The notes: generated by a model not told the origin, from the letters alone. 64,000 nucleotides of DNA from Cyanoderma ruficeps (GCA_008694505.1 VZDJ01000052.1:3303245-3367244); one strand, 5' to 3'; counted from the first letter of the stretch, positions 39,709-54,099 are shown. A program made the numbers and translations.

Positions 39709-40150
39709 ACAGAATCACAGAATCAAAGCTGGAAGAGACCCTCAAAACCATTGAGTCCAACCAACACTTGCAGAGATGGTGACCCCATCACCTCCCTGGG
39801 CAATTTATTCCAAAGCCTGACCACTCTTTCAGCAAACACATTTTCCTAAGTACCTAATCTAATACTAACTTGTACCTCCCCAGGTACAACCTAAGGCCAC
39901 CTCCTCGTGTTGTTTCAGCTAAGGCAGAAGAGACCAACCCCACCTCAGTACAAACTCCTCCTGGGCAGCTGTAGGAGCAGTAACATCCTCCCAGCCATGC
40001 CAGTTCCCTCAGCCACTCCTCCTCAGACATGTTTTCCAGAGCTTTCCCCAGAGATGCATTTCCTGAAGCGAGGGGCCCTTAACTGCACACAGCACTTGAG
40101 GTGCAGCATTTTCAGTGTGACCTCAGCAGTGACCAAAGCATGGTAGGCTG
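39709..40150 (-). mobile_element. CR1 LINE fragment, about 440 bp
   Basis: The plus strand starts AGAATCACAGAATCAAAGCT, then GGAAGAGACC, GAGTCCAACCAACACTTGCA, CACCTCCCTGGGCAATTTAT, GTACAACCTAAGGCCACCTC, TCAGCCACTCCTCCTCAGAC and GAGGGGCCCTTAACTGCACA to ACTTGAGGTGCAGC. These are consecutive blocks of the reverse complement of a CR1 3' region. The inner end is approximate. It is in the same orientation as PAK5. Confidence 0.9.
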
Positions 40151-43100
40151 CACTGGGGCTTTTCCACAGCTCCCAGGCAAGACACTCCACAGGGCTGCAG
40201 AGTTTCTCACAAGTGCCTGTGGATGCATTCTGATCATTTTTAGAAGACAGCTTTTACTTGGGAAAAAAAAAAAAAAAGGACACAAAATGTTTTCTAGGTC
40301 TAGAAACCAACTGATCTTGAGCTGGTCCATGAACACACCAAAACTGCATCAAGGAGGGACTCCAGGAGGGTGCCTGCCCCAGCAGAGATGGTTTTACAGC
40401 CCCCAGAGGTGTCACAAGTAGGAATGGGACAGGAGGGGGACACACCTGTGACAGCACCACACACCACTGGAACAAGGTAATGACTCTGGGACTCTGGAGT
40501 CGACCTCCTGCCACAACCCCTCACTGCTGTGTTTGCATTCAACACACTTCATTTTCCTGCAATAACATTCACTGCATTTCTTATTCTACTTCTAAAACAC
40601 TACAGGCTGTGCTGGCTCTGAGGAATTGCTCCATTACTAAGACATTTTTAAAAAAAGGTTGCTTTCCAATGAATGATCAACAGCAACAGATGCTTCATTA
40701 ATCATCCATTATTAATGGCAAGCCTCTCATTGGAATATCTTTAGGATGAAACACAGGATCCGACCTGTGTTGGCCAAGAAATGGTGCAAAATCTGCTTAT
40801 TTGGTATGTCAAAACACCTTCAAAATGCAAACAAACAGATCTATAGATAAATGTATCCACAGCAAGCGCCTGCAAGATGAAAATCATGCCTGTTATTATC
40901 ACTGTGGGTTCCCTTCCTTTCTATCTGGTTTTACTCTGCATCACTGTAACTGAAGGGAAGCTATTTCCACAGTCTACAATAAATCACAAATGTGCAGAGT
41001 GTACCTTAATTTTTTATTCCTTACATATTTTGTTTTTTCCCACTCTGCATTGTGCAGGAAAGCTGGTCTGAAAGTCAATTCTTATCCTATTACCTATTGA
41101 GCTGCTGTCAGGCCATACTCTGTTCCCACATTAAAAATGAGAACTGATCCCTTGAAGGGTTTCCAGAGCTTACTGTTTATTACCTCCTTCAGAAAGTTTA
41201 CCATAAGCTCTTTACACAGAACATGGAATGTTTATAAAGAGATATCTGCTCAGTCCTCCTCCCTCTGGATAATCCCCAACAATCAATAATTGCATCTGAG
41301 GAATTCCTCAACACTCATTTTGTTTTCCAGAGCTGAGCAACCTAGCCATGCAGACTTTGTGTTTTGCCACCTCCAGACAGCAGTGTGGAAATGATGGGCC
41401 TCACCTGCTCCCTGGCTCTGACTGGGAGGTAAGGGAGATTCTTTATCTCTGAAGCTGATATGGAAGTCTTCAGACCAGCCACAGGAAAGCAAACAAGAAG
41501 AACACTAAACTGAATGAAGGAATCCGCATGTTTTAATCTCAGTGCAAATCCAGAAAAATGAGTGCTGCTGTGAGCTTTTCATTGTTTTCCAGCTTTCGAA
41601 TGTGAAAAATTGAAATGCTTTTTGGCTGTAGGAAAGTTTTGAGCAACTGGAGAAGCTACTGCATCTCAGATGGTCACCACTGCCACCTTCCAAGGGATGC
41701 TGCTGCTGCAGGAGGTGGCTCCCATCCCTTCCTTCCAAGGAAGGATGCACACATGTGAATTACTGCATTTTGCTGGGCCCATCCATACACAGTTTCAGGG
41801 AAGGGCCTCTCCAGGATGAGAAGTTTCACCTAAAATGGTCCAAAAGGACACTTCCAGCCTCTCAGAAAAGCAAAACAAATCAAACCAAAAAACAAGGCAG
41901 AGAGTTTGCCAAGTAAGTGAGCAGCTAAGATGACTCCCAGAAATCTTGCTCTGGGAACACCATGAGAAGCTGCCATGTGACTGTGTGTATGAGCTGATTC
42001 AGCTCCCAAACTTTTAGACAATTATGTTAAAAAGGCACTTGTCTCCCAGAAGAAACACTTCTGCTGGAACAACATGGCATCATCCCTCCCCAGCCTGCAC
42101 TGACTGATTTTACTCTCAAGCTCTCAAGGCTGCCTCGTTGGGAAAACACCATCATGACAAGGAGTCTGTGAGAGAAGGCAACATCTTCTCCAAGTACTTT
42201 CTGATAAATCTTATTTACCACTGAGGGTGAGATGCTGAGGCTATGCAGAGGTGAAGAAGTTGACCATCATCTCTCAGCAATCAACAGCTCATGGATCCCC
42301 AAGGCTCCCATCCTGCCAGGTGACCCATCAGACTCCAACCCCTCTGTTGATATTTATATATGTATATCTATATTTAAATTTAGCATATTTAGATCTGAGA
42401 TTGCAGGTCCTTCTTAGAGGCTCAGTATCAAAAATACACCACCAATTAGAAGATGATAATTAACAGAAAAGGACATCTCTGCATGCTGACTCTGATTGCA
42501 TTCACTGCCGTTTCCAGAGGCAGGGAGATTCATTAATTCATTCATCCCTCACTTCGTCACGGAATGACTCCAACAAAGCTGCTGATACAACTGGGAAATC
42601 AAAAGATGAGCCAGGAAAGTGACTGCAAAAAAATGCATTAAGGGAACATGTGTGGTGATGTCAAGTGGTGGGGCCAGAGTCAGCACTTCGGGGAAAAAAG
42701 GGACTGCAGAGTCGCAGGCTGACAAGGAAATGAAATGTGCAGAAGGAGCTTGGATCCTAAAGGAAATATTTTCTTACCAGAAAAAAAAAAATTATAGTTT
42801 CTGTTCTAATGAAATATGCTGTCCTACAAAATCTCATTTAATTCTCACCATTTCCATCTTGGACGAAAACAGGGAAACACATAGAACTCAAAAGGTATTT
42901 AAGATACGGTTAACTCCCCAAAGTGTCAATTTTGTCAAGTTTTGGACATAAGACTCAAAAAATACCCTGGAATTTTCTGTTTCAGCTGATCTGAAAATTG
43001 TGTGTGCATCTGAGATGACTTACTGTTTGCTTCACAAGGCCATAGAAAGGTTTCAGAAAGGTGACTTTAGGACAGCCATGAGACTCAAATTGTTTGAGAC

Positions 43101-46100
43101 ACCACAAGTGGATGACCAGAACATCCTTCTACACTCTACCCCTGTAATTCAGTCTCTGCACTCCTTGTACCTGCACCCTGTGCACCCACCCCCGTGTAAT
43201 TGTGCCCAGCCTCAAGCTCAGTCATACTGACAACCCTGGCTTTCTAAATTATTTCTACCTTCTTCAGGATAAAGGCAGGAAGATGTCCTGAACTGCTTTT
43301 AAAATGATTATGCAAAGCACAGTGGGCTGCATAATACCTTTTCCAATAAAACTCCCTTTTAGTGCTCTGACAGCAATCAGCTGTGTTATTATAACTATTC
43401 TTTCTCCTTGTATCACTCAGGCTGAATGTTTTAAATGGAAATAACATCATCTTGTCCCCCCCGTGTTTCTTACTTGTGGCGTGTCCCTGCAAGTAACCAA
43501 CGCTCGGGATGCCAAAAGCTGAAGGCTCAGCTCGCCCACGTAAGAGACGTGATATGAATAAATCAGTGCAAAGTCCATGTGAGCTCCTTCCCTCTCACTA
43601 GCAGGGGCTCAGGCTGGAAAAGCTGGATCTGCACTGGAGCTGCCATGCAGCCTCTAACTACCCCATGGTACCATTTTAAAACATCAGTTCATTCAGGGTA
43701 CGGATTGGTCTTCGGAATACCGAATATACAGCTGGGTATCTACAGAGAAATTAGAAAAACCCATGTATATTTACTAGGGTGGCGTGACACTTCTTTTATA
43801 GGGTTTGACTTACTGGAAAGGAGTTTCAAACCTCAAAGGAAATTCCAGGATTCTAAGAACCTCTATCACAAGTGTCACTCTTCGCCTGGTTAGGGCAAAT
43901 GTCACTCCTGATCACCTGGATCAGGAATCACACCCAGAGCACAGCTGGGTACTCGTCACTGTGCATTTCATACCTCCCCAAAACTCATCTTCAAAGCTCA
44001 TCTCTCTCTTCCCCACTGCAGAGCTGTGTCATCTCAGTCTTGGGCTTTCTGCATCATTTGGGTCCTGATGCAACTTGTCGGCTTCAAGGGAGAACTCTGA
44101 ACCAAGAAACAGCCACTTTTTTCTCTGTTTCCTTCTACTGAAAATGGGAAGAATTGGAAAAATAACTCTCCATGGTGGCAGCACATCCAAGAGCAGGGGA
44201 GGGAGGACACAGTAGACTTTATTTAAGGAAGCCCATTTCTTGCTCCCTTTCTTTGCAACAGAGATGAGAGGAGATGTCACTTCCCTCCCTCTCCTTTGCT
44301 GCCAATATCTCCCATTTCCCAATGGAAACCAAAGTTCCTCTTCATCAGTATTTTCTAAGCCATGATTTTATAAAGCTGGAAAAAGACTGAGCTTCACATT
44401 ACCTGGTGTAAATCCAGCAAGGCTTAGGCTCATCAGAAAAGGAAAAGGAATCAAAGTTTCCGACTTGGAAAACCTCTGAGCCAATATTTGTAAATAAAGT
44501 CTAATTTAATTACCAATATATGCATTTTTCAGCTGTCCAACTCTGAGAGAGCACAATCCCGCTGGGATGAAGCAATCACACTGTTTAACATGCAAAAATC
44601 ACTGCTCGCCTACCAGCTTATTAATAGGTAGTTTTCTAATTCAGAGGAAAAAGCGAAGAAGGGCAATAATCTGAACACAAGCATCTGAAATGCTCCACTG
44701 AGCTCTGCTCCAGCAAACATAAGAAAAGACTTTTTCCTCTTTTCCCCCCTCCAATGACAGCTTTCCAGTGCCGCTGGCATCCATCACATGTGCAGAGGAA
44801 ATGCTTCCACACTCAGTAATAATCAGAGCAAGGGAATTATGGATTGGGAGGAGGAACTGCAGGGTTTTTTTCTCTTGGCTAAAGGCATACTTCAATCTGA
44901 ACAGCTGGAAGGGAACTCAGTAGTAGCTTCCTTCTCCATTTCCACTTTCCAAGCAGAGCCAGGATTCCCTGCAGATTTTCCACATCACCCGTTTTCCCTG
45001 GGCTCTCAGTTTTGCCATGCTACAGCTCCATGTGCTGAGCTGGGGCTGGCTCCGAAAGGACTAATTCCATCAGCTCCTGCCTGTCCTTTCCACACCACTC
45101 CTCCCTTACCTACTTATGCAAAATAACCTTCCAAAATTCATCTCAAACCCATCTTCATTGCCAACTCTGTCCCTACCTACACTGTCACTTCAGGTTATCA
45201 AAACCAGATTTATCCCACTCTCCCTTTTTGACTGGCAATGTTTGCTGCAAAATAATACAAGACCTAAGAACTGTCCTCAACTGAAAAGTCCTCATGGGAG
45301 CAGATAAAAAGGATTTTCCTTAATGTAATCATGAACTGAAATCAATAAATACATAGCAAGGCAGTACAGAGGCGAGCTTGGGCATTGCAAGGATTAGGTA
45401 GGAAATTTATATAAACTATGGTTATGAGGACAGAGTAAAGAGCAAGTACAAACATAAAAGACAACCAGAATAGAATATTAATAAATGATTAACATGGCAG
45501 GTTTTAGGACAAGTGTTACACATTCTGTATCTCTATAAAATCAGCTTTTGAAAGTCTAAGACATTAAGGCTTAATCAGAGTACATTGTTTTACAGATGAG
45601 ATATCACCAGTCAGTTAAATTGCAGGAATGGAAGTGGGGGTTTAATTCAAGCTTCTCTAGGGAGGAGATTTGTCTGAAAGAGGTCAATTAAGCCTTCCAC
45701 TCCAGTTAATCCCTTCTGTTTATTTTAAAAAATCTGGAATAAGGAAAAAAATTACAATAGGCCAGCAAAGCAAAATTTTCCTATAGATGCACCAAAACAA
45801 AAACCTGCAGGTCATGTTGCTTTCAGCTGAGAGAAACACAGGCAGAAATTGCAATCAGTCTGCATTTCATATGAATGCATCACGTGGAGATGATTCAGAC
45901 CGAATTATTCTCCAAATTAGCTTTATGAAACACTCTCCTCCAAGGAAGGCAGCAGTGCTCGAATTGGTTCTGGTAGAAGTTAATATTTTAACTTACAAGT
46001 CTCGTTCAGAATGAGCCTCTGTGGGAAAGAACAGAGGGCAGAGGAGAGTGGACCCTCAAAGAAATAATTTTCATTATTTTGCATTTTCCTTTGGCAGGCA

Positions 46101-49100
46101 GCAGCTGCCCCCAGCCCCTTTTCCTCACAGCCCTCAAGCTGTTAATGGCAATATTTACATATATTTCCCTTAAGCTTCTGAGTCACCACTGGTCATTTAG
46201 GTCAATATATTTGTTTTTTTCTGCTCTTCTGAATATTGATGGGTTTCAATCTTTTTTCCCCTCTTTCTCTGGTCCTACTGTAACTCCTTCCTGAGCTTCC
46301 CACAGCAAAGCAGCAAATGCCAGGCAAGCCCCACACTGTGCGGCCCATCTGCTTCCCGCCGCCGCCTTCCTCCTCGCCCCGTGATCCATCCGCTCTGCGG
46401 TGTGCCTGATCTGTGTGGAAAGGCCTTCTGTATGTTAAACACCATCCATCCCGCTGAATCAGAAAAAAAAAGAAAAGCAGAATTATCCCCTTCCAAAGCC
46501 AGGACTGTAGAGTTTTTTTTCCCCAGCGCTTTACCAGTACCAAGCTCTTTTTCACTGGGCAGGGGAGGAGCCACCACCGTGCTGTGACACCCCCCAACCA
46601 GAGAAACATTAATTCCCATTTCCTCGTCGAGATATCAACTGCATGGAATGGTGCCCCCAGCACTGAAGAAAAAGCCCTGGAGCATGTGGCTGTTATAAGG
46701 ATGCAAGGAACAGACAATCCTTATAGGGAAACCAGCACAGGCCAACAGGGTGGGAGGGGAGAGGGGCTGAAGTGGGAAATGCAGGAGTGGTGAGGGCAGG
46801 GCAGGAGGTGCAAACACAGGAATCATATTGGGTTTCTCTGGGAAGACAAGAGCAGCACAGAAAAATCAATGTGAGTGGCTCCTACGGGAAGGGAGGCTGA
46901 GCCAGAGGGGACAGATGCAATAGAAAACTGAGCAAGGGAGGAGAGGCCAGGTGAGGAGGAGCTGAATCAGTCCAGGAGCTTCAACTTGATTCAGTATCAA
47001 AGAGGAAAGGCAGCCCGGCAGCTCTTAAAGGGCAGGGAGGAGGATCTGATCAGCCATGAGGTGAAGTGAAGGTAGCACAATTACTGCCCTCTTGGGTCTG
47101 CCTTTGTAATTCCCCCAGCACCCTGATCACTCAGAATTGAGTTAATTAGATACAGACCCGTAGGCTGTCCTCACAAATTCACAAAACTCCTGCTGGCCCA
47201 GCTCTTTGCCCCTCGCTCTCTTCTCACGGAAGCAAGACTTGATGAGATCAGTAGCACCCCATCTCCATCCATGGCCTCAGGAACATCTCATTTATGCAGG
47301 AGCCATTTAAGGGGTTCACTTTCTGGTAAAGAACTTCCACCCCATTACAGTACATGTGCTTTGTCCCATGCTCTGCCTTCCATTAAAAGGAAAAATCTGC
47401 TTTCACAGCTGCCTCCATGGAAACAGCAACTCTGTGGTACTGGCAGTGCTTCAGGCTCCATGGGCTTGGTTCAAACGTGGAAATCTGCATTTCTTGATTG
47501 CAGAGTGCCAGGATCTCAGCCCAGCCAGGTCTCCTCTGGCTTGCTGGACAGCATCAGTGAAGTTCATGTGGGTCAGATCTCACATCTGGCAACATCAGTG
47601 CAAGCCTAATGCCAGGGAATGCTTGGGACAGAGGAGGAGTAGGCAACACTTTTAACTCACACAGTCGTTGCCTCTGGCAGTGCTGATGTGGATCCTGGAC
47701 TACTGAAGTAGCTCACGGAGATGGAGGTAAATGCTCAGCTTCCCTCCTGTAATGAGCTTTGAGACCAAACACCCAGAAAAAGTAAATTAAAACAAAATTC
47801 CTCTAATTTCCATTTTGAAAAACTTGCTTCCTCTTTGTGCTCTGCTAGACAGGCCCCCCTTGTTGCATCCCCCAGCCAGGTCACAGCCAGTGGCAAACCA
47901 CAGCAACATCCACTGCACTCCTGGGCTCAAAAGGAACATAAATTACTCCTTTAGCCCCTTGAATCCCCTAATCTGATGCTTTCAGACTATCAGAGAGGAT
48001 GCGCAGCAGCTGCACAAGAGAGCTGCAGGTAGAGAGAATCTGCCCTCTGGCTTGGGAAAATTGGTCCCTGTGTAATAAAACACACAGCTCTTCTGTAATC
48101 ATTTGTTCAGCTCCATAAATCCCAGGGCGTAAATCAGGCTGTGAGGAAGAGCAGCTCTGAAGGAATCTCTGCAGAAGGAAAAAACCCAAACTTCTGTGGC
48201 CACCTCCAGCATCAGGGCCCGTGGCTGGGGACCTGTGCCGGGGGCCAGTCCCAGCACTCCACAGGCTCCACGTCCCTTTGCTGCCTCTGACTTCAAAGGA
48301 GCTGCTCAGTCATTGCTCTAAAAATACCAGCAGAATGGGGCTCAGGGGCAGCTTGTGGTGAGTATTAGGGAAATGCAAAATTCAACAACCCCTAATTGCC
48401 CTCCAGTCAACAGTACCTGTTTAAATTACTGTTATTACAGCAAAGATATTGAAACTGCTAACATAAACATAACTGAGGGTTGCAGATGCTGTAGCTTTCC
48501 ACCAGCAAACATTTTACTTGCTGCTAAATATTACCCCTCTCAATACAGAAACAACAGCCATGGTGGCCAATACCCAGGGATCAGGGGATTTGCAGGAGGG
48601 TGCCCTGCATGCAAGGATGGAGCTGCTGGAGAAGGAAAAACTCAGGAAGGAAAGGCTGAGAAGGGAATTCACCCATTCTGCTAGGAATGATTCAAAACAG
48701 TTACAGAAAAGATGCGAAGAGAGACCAAAAGAAACATCCAACCACGTGTCAGATGGAAACTGAAATATATCTTTTTAACAAAAAGGACATGGCGTATTTG
48801 TCAAAAATACTGTTTTGCAGAACATGAAAAACAGCTGGGGCGGAAGAAGCAGGCCCAGATCTTTGCAAGGTCTTATTCAAGGCAGGAATTTAACAGAGCA
48901 TCTCTTGGAGTCTCCTCACCACCTCTAAACACTCCTGTATCAGTGTCCCCCAGTGCCTCCTCCAAACACTGAGATGTGCAGACAGACCCGGGCCAGCACA
49001 ACTCAGGTTTTTCTTTCCTTCTCTGTCCATCCTGCCCAGGTTTGTTGCTCAGAATCCCAAACCCAGGAATGGTGACGAATGCTCCCCTGCTGCCAAAGCC

Positions 49101-52100
49101 AGCAGAAAGAGGGGGTATCTCCAGCAGAACCACACCCAATGGACCCCAAGGTGTTGGCCAACAGGAGGTTCAAGACCCATCCCCATCCGACCCTGTGCTG
49201 GGTATCAGGAGCCCTCTGTATCCTACAGAATGAGGCCCCATGGATTAGTCCTTGGCATCCTGCCTCGGGGAGTTATGCAGATGATTCAGTCCCATCAGCA
49301 ACAATAAATTCAATGAGCAATGGTATTTCCACACACAGGGAAAAACTCTGAACACGTGGTAAAAACACCACTTGTGCAGACAGGGAAAAGATCTTGAGTC
49401 GACACAATGCTTTACACATCACTGAAGCTCAAGTAACTGCAAAATCTGGCCCAGAATACCTTTTACTTGGTTATGTGCTGCTACTGCAGAAGATTTTTTA
49501 AGACATTTTTAAACCAGACATCTTAACACCATCAACCCCGGCTCCACTTAAGGAATTATGCTGATGTAACTCTTCTGAGGGGCTTTGTCTGAATTTCATT
49601 TAATGGATGCCAAAGAGCCAAACTCATCCCACTTATTACAGAGTGTGGGTTCTGCTCCTGGGGCAGAGCTGCATCTGCTGCACATCCCATGCAGTCCTAC
49701 CCTGGAGGACTCAGTGCCTGTGTGGAAAAGGCAGAGCAGAGAAACACCGAGTGGCACAAGCACAATTCAGCTGCAGGGTGAAGTGATTTGTCCCCACCAC
49801 CTCAGGAGCCTGGGCTTGATTTCAGGCCTTTGAGACCCCTCCCTTTCTCCTGTGAGCATTTCCATGGGAAGTCACGAGCCCAGAGGTGGAGACACAGATC
49901 ATGTCTGATGCTGAGGGGGGTTTAAGCCCTGATGCTACACACACAGGCATAACTTTATTCCAGCTGTTTGATCTTACAAGGGTTAATGAAGCCATTCCTG
50001 TGCTCAAAGCAAAGCAAGTAGCAAAGTTTGCAGGACCAAGCTCTGGTTTTCCTCCCTGAGGCAAAGCGCTGCTTATTTTGCCATTGGTTTTCCTGGAAAA
50101 GTAATCATTTTTTTGGAGCTGCCCTTTGCCGCAGGTTCTAACTATTTTGAACCTCTTGAAAATGCCACTGCTAGAGCCACTTTATAAAGCACCAATAAAA
50201 TTAATATTAAGAATGACTTTACGCATAATTCATGGCCTCTAGAAACCATTTCTTATTCGACTGGCAAACCAGCCAGTCGTGCATTTTACATTGCTTTCTC
50301 ATTTTCCCAGCTGTGATGCACTGCTTTAGGAGCAGCAGAGCTGTGCTGCAAGTGTCAGTCAGACAACACACGGGAGACACCCCAGTGCCAACATCAATCC
50401 CGCGGGATCACCTGGGACAGGCTGCAGCCATTTGCCATCTCACACTGGGGGCAAATCGGGGACTTACAGCAGATTTACAATCGGGCCGAAGCAGCTCAGG
50501 GGACAACCTCTGTAATATCTGTCCAGGTACAAAATGTTCTACTTAATCTTCCTGTTTGTTTCATTTGGATGCATTAGCCTGAGAATTTATGGCAGCAATG
50601 TTTGAAAAGTAGTGAATTTTATGCAAGTATTAGAGAAAACTCCTGGGAAACATTTAGCAGAATAAACTCAAGAAGTGGTACCAGAAACATAACTGAGAAA
50701 GCTTGTGCTATATACAGCTGTGGTATGAGCATTCACTTAAGGTAATTAAATTAAAAAGTTGAAATATCTCCTAAGAACTGTCTACAATATGCCACAGAGG
50801 AAGATATGTAAATCAAATAAAAAAACCCAGATGAACATCTAAATCTCGTAACTGTTCAATCCTTTCAAAATAAATCCAGGTCAACGTTATATTTTATACC
50901 CCATTAAATATGTTCAAGTTGATCCTTACTAACAGTCAGCTCTGAATCCCCTGGTTAAAATAAGATGGACTGTAATTTTAAAATATTCATTCAGACAGGC
51001 CATACTACCTAATTTGTGATTTATACCACACTTGTGGACAAGATCTCACACAGGGAGAATTTGAGCAAGACATAAAGAGACTCCTCAAATCTTGAAGTTT
51101 GAAGGCTAGTCTTAAAAACAGGGGAAAAGGAAAAAAAAAAGGAAAAATCAGCTTTACTTAGAAGTTAGTATGGCAAAGCACTGCACAGTGTCTCCACCAT
51201 CTCAAACTTGAACATCAGGCCTTACCAAAATTCCCCTGAAGAAACCCATAAGTTCTACCCCTCTTATTCAGCTTTAAAAAGTCTAGCCAATTCTTCTGAT
51301 GTAGGTTACACCAGAAAGGGAATATTGCAATTCTTTCTCAAGAGATTTGAAGAATGGAAACACAGAGCGGTTTAATTAACGTTAAATAATCAAATTCAAC
51401 TTCATATAATTAAATTTAATCACCTATCAGAGTTAATAGGCCAAAAACAACAAACGGCATGATTAGGATGAGAAAATCCAGTGCAAAAGGTCCCAGACTC
51501 AATAACATGCTTATTAAAGTACTGAAGTTTGGCATATGTGCCAGTAGGAAAATGGAGTATTGAAGACCCACACCCTTCTGAGCAAAAGGCTACCAGGAGT
51601 ACAGCAGAAAAAGCAAGACAGTGGAAATTCAAGCCTCAAAAACTTTCCAAGAAGAAAAACATCTAACTTTGGAGATTTTTGGTTTTTAATAGTTTCATGA
51701 AGATTGAAGAGTGAAGGTTGAAAACAAGATTCCTGCAGCAAGGGAGAAAAAAACACTTTGGAAGCCAAGGATACAATGTGATGTGCACGTAACAAAAAGC
51801 AAAACTGATGATAAAGATTTTGCTGGAGTCATGCAACATATCCCTGATGACTACTGCAATGAGAGGTTGGAAGAACATATCAGAGTAACACATGTAGGGA
51901 ACATCAACTCTTAGCTCAAAGATCCCAAAAGATCCAAGAGGCTAAAAAGAACAAGAGAAGAAGAATGGAGGCACTTGACAGTTTTGCTTGCTGCCTTTTT
52001 GTTGATGTTATATGGCATTTCTTTTAGGGTATTTTAATTTTTCTTGAGTAAAGCAGTGATTTAAATTGCCAGAAAGTATTGTTTGCATTCGGTTCAGCGT

Positions 52101-52430
52101 CATATCCTAGAAATTAGAAACAAAATGTGGTAGTCCTGCTTTTTAAAGGCTAATTTGTCTTCTTTTCCGCAGTATTTTTACCATTATACACTGACACCAG
52201 ACCACCTTTGTTATGTCAAACACTGGCTTGAAACACAAGCAGAGCTTATTCCCTCTGAAATCTAAGACGTGGGTATAAACTTCAAACTTAAGACAAAAGA
52301 AATAAAAAGCTATTTGGGATTAGCAAATAACCATTTCCAATTCCACCTTTCAGCTTTAAATGCAATAATTTTTGGAATATGAATGGATTCAGCACCCTCA
52401 GCAGCCCACGGCACATTCTCCTAGAAATAA
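40151..52430. other. Non-coding stretch, PAK5 5' UTR intron or upstream DNA
   Basis: I recognise no exon, RNA gene or transposon. There are A tracts (40261-40277, 42780-42791), a TA-rich run near 42350-42377 and a small CpG cluster at 46340-46420 followed by AT-rich sequence. Many ORFs of 60-170 codons occur on both strands, mutually overlapping and without domain signatures. Confidence 0.5.
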
Positions 52431-52970
52431 CTGCGCATCCCCCGAAGTGAGCCCGAGTGGCAGCAGCTGCGGTGGGATGCTGCTGTCTGTATTGGGATGC
52501 TGCTCTCTGCACCGGGCTGCTGCTCCCTGCACCGGGCTGCTGCTCCCTCCACCGGGATGCTGCTCCCTGCACCGGGATGCTGCTCCCTGCACCGGGATGC
52601 TGCTCCTTGCACCGGGACGAAGCCCCCGGCAGCGCCGCTCCCGATTCCCCCTTGCCCGGGCAGATTTAATCCCCACCGGGTCCCGGCGGCACAGCCGCTT
52701 CCCGCGCTCCCTGCGGGCGCTGCCTGACAGATGCACAGCGGGGGAAACTGAGCCTCCTCCTGCCATTATCTCCGGCTCCCTGGGAAGGATTTAGCTCATT
52801 GAGGCTGCTGCTGAGAGCTCAGTTTACACGGGCTCCGCGCTCATGAGATACGAGCCGCGGGTGTGTGTTTGTTTTGAACCCGGGTCAGGTGAGACCGCGG
52901 GGAATCACCCACGTGTCCTCCGGAAAAAGGCGCAAAGCCCGAAGGAGCTCACAGGTTCCGATGGTGACAA
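52431..52970. promoter_or_regulatory. CpG island candidate upstream of PAK5
   Basis: About 40 CpGs by hand count in 540 bp, at a GC content clearly above the flanks, and CpG is scarce on both sides. It lies about 22 kb 5' of the PAK5 start-codon exon, where a non-coding first exon could be. A CAGGTGAG donor-like site occurs on the plus strand near 52886. No TATA box or certain start site is visible, and the direction of any transcription is unknown. It may be the promoter of PAK5, of an antisense or divergent RNA, or an orphan island. Confidence 0.5.
52471..52617. repeat. Tandem repeat, 20-bp unit, about 7 copies
   Basis: Units of 20 bp start at 52471, 52491 and so on to 52591, with a partial one from 52611. 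The core is ACCGGGATGCTGCTCCCTGC. The first two are the most diverged, two carry GGGCTGC in place of GGGATGC, and two differ only in the last bases. The period is not a multiple of three and frames stay open on both strands, which explains the overlapping ORFs at 52372-52794. Confidence 0.95.
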
Positions 52971-54099
52971 GATGTAGTTTGGCCGTCAAACTTACTCATC
53001 TACCCCCCCAAGATGAGACTTCACGGGCGGGTTCTTTTATCGCCGTATTCTCAGTCTTGAAATGACAAATACTGAATCTCACTCTGCCATCAGAAGCACG
53101 CGGCACATCATCCCACGTGCCCACAAATACAGAAATATACCTATACACGCATGTAACTGCACATACATGCATGTACACTCATGCATGACTAGATGCAGCT
53201 TTAATCGGTTTTCCTGAGCCTAACCCGGTGGCTTGGCTTCATTCAACATTTTCACCTGTGTCATAAGGGTATAAAGCCATTGTGAAACCCCAAAATCAGA
53301 TATTCCTCAACAGTTCAAGACACAGATATTAAAAAAAAACCAAAAAAGCCAAATTTTCACGACCCTCATGATTCCCCTGGATGCTTGGAGTGCAAAAATG
53401 AAAATGCAAAGCTTGCTCTGTTCCTCTCTAACATTGCCAAATTTTGTAACACTGCAGAAAAGCCCCTTTGCTGTGGCAACATCCCCTCTACCACAGGCAG
53501 GTATTTCCAGCCAAACCACCTCTCACATGGCTGAGACCCACAGAAACAGGAATGGGGGAGCCCTGTGAACCCCAGCACTGCCAAGGCACCTCTGCAGCAG
53601 GAGCTGCCCCTGCTGTGGCTCTGCAAAACCAGCAATTCGCAGGGCTGGCTGCCGGTGGCTGCAAGCCCCTCCCCTGAAGTGGAATTCATGTCTGATCAGC
53701 CGAGAGCTGACACAGAAGTGCTTTCTTTCAGCGTCACCACTTTATCTAGCTCCAAAAAAAAACCTCACAGCCTTACTACCATCAACACCTTCAGCTGATA
53801 AATTTGGCTGATCTGGGCCCACGGGTTCAAAAGTTCTCCAAGGGAGGGATGAGGATATAAACAGAGCATGAATACTTAAGCCTCCTTAGGAAGTCAGGCT
53901 AAAAAGAGATTTGACTTTCTAAAGTGCCATGATACAGTCTGGTAAGATGGTTTCAAGCCATGGGTGCAGGGCAAGTAAGGGGATCACTACCTCTGAGCAG
54001 CAGTGAGTGAAACCTTTACACTACCTTACCTGCAGACAGCTTGCAGGGGAGGACAAATACAACGTTTGAAGATGTGGGGAAAGGTGTCAGGGGGGGCTG
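52971..54099. other. Non-coding stretch beside the CpG-dense patch
   Basis: No gene was recognised. It contains an alternating CA/TG stretch around 53150-53190 with the 12-bp perfect palindrome TACATGCATGTA (53164-53175), and an A-run near 53330. Confidence 0.5.

Noticed and set aside
46202..46717. 171-codon minus-strand ORF
   Set aside because: Low-complexity content, an overlapping second frame and no domain signature. Its length is explained by a CpG/GC-rich patch with few stops.
51711..51914. 67-codon ORF with an apparently non-repetitive charged sequence
   Set aside because: It is short, overlaps an antisense ORF, matches no family I recognise and has no clear exon boundaries. It might be an old retroposed remnant, but I cannot support that.
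52372..52794. Cysteine/leucine-rich repeat protein of 140 codons (and opposite-strand 122 codons)
   Set aside because: Frames are open on both strands because of the 20-bp GC-rich repeat. There is no family resemblance or splice support.
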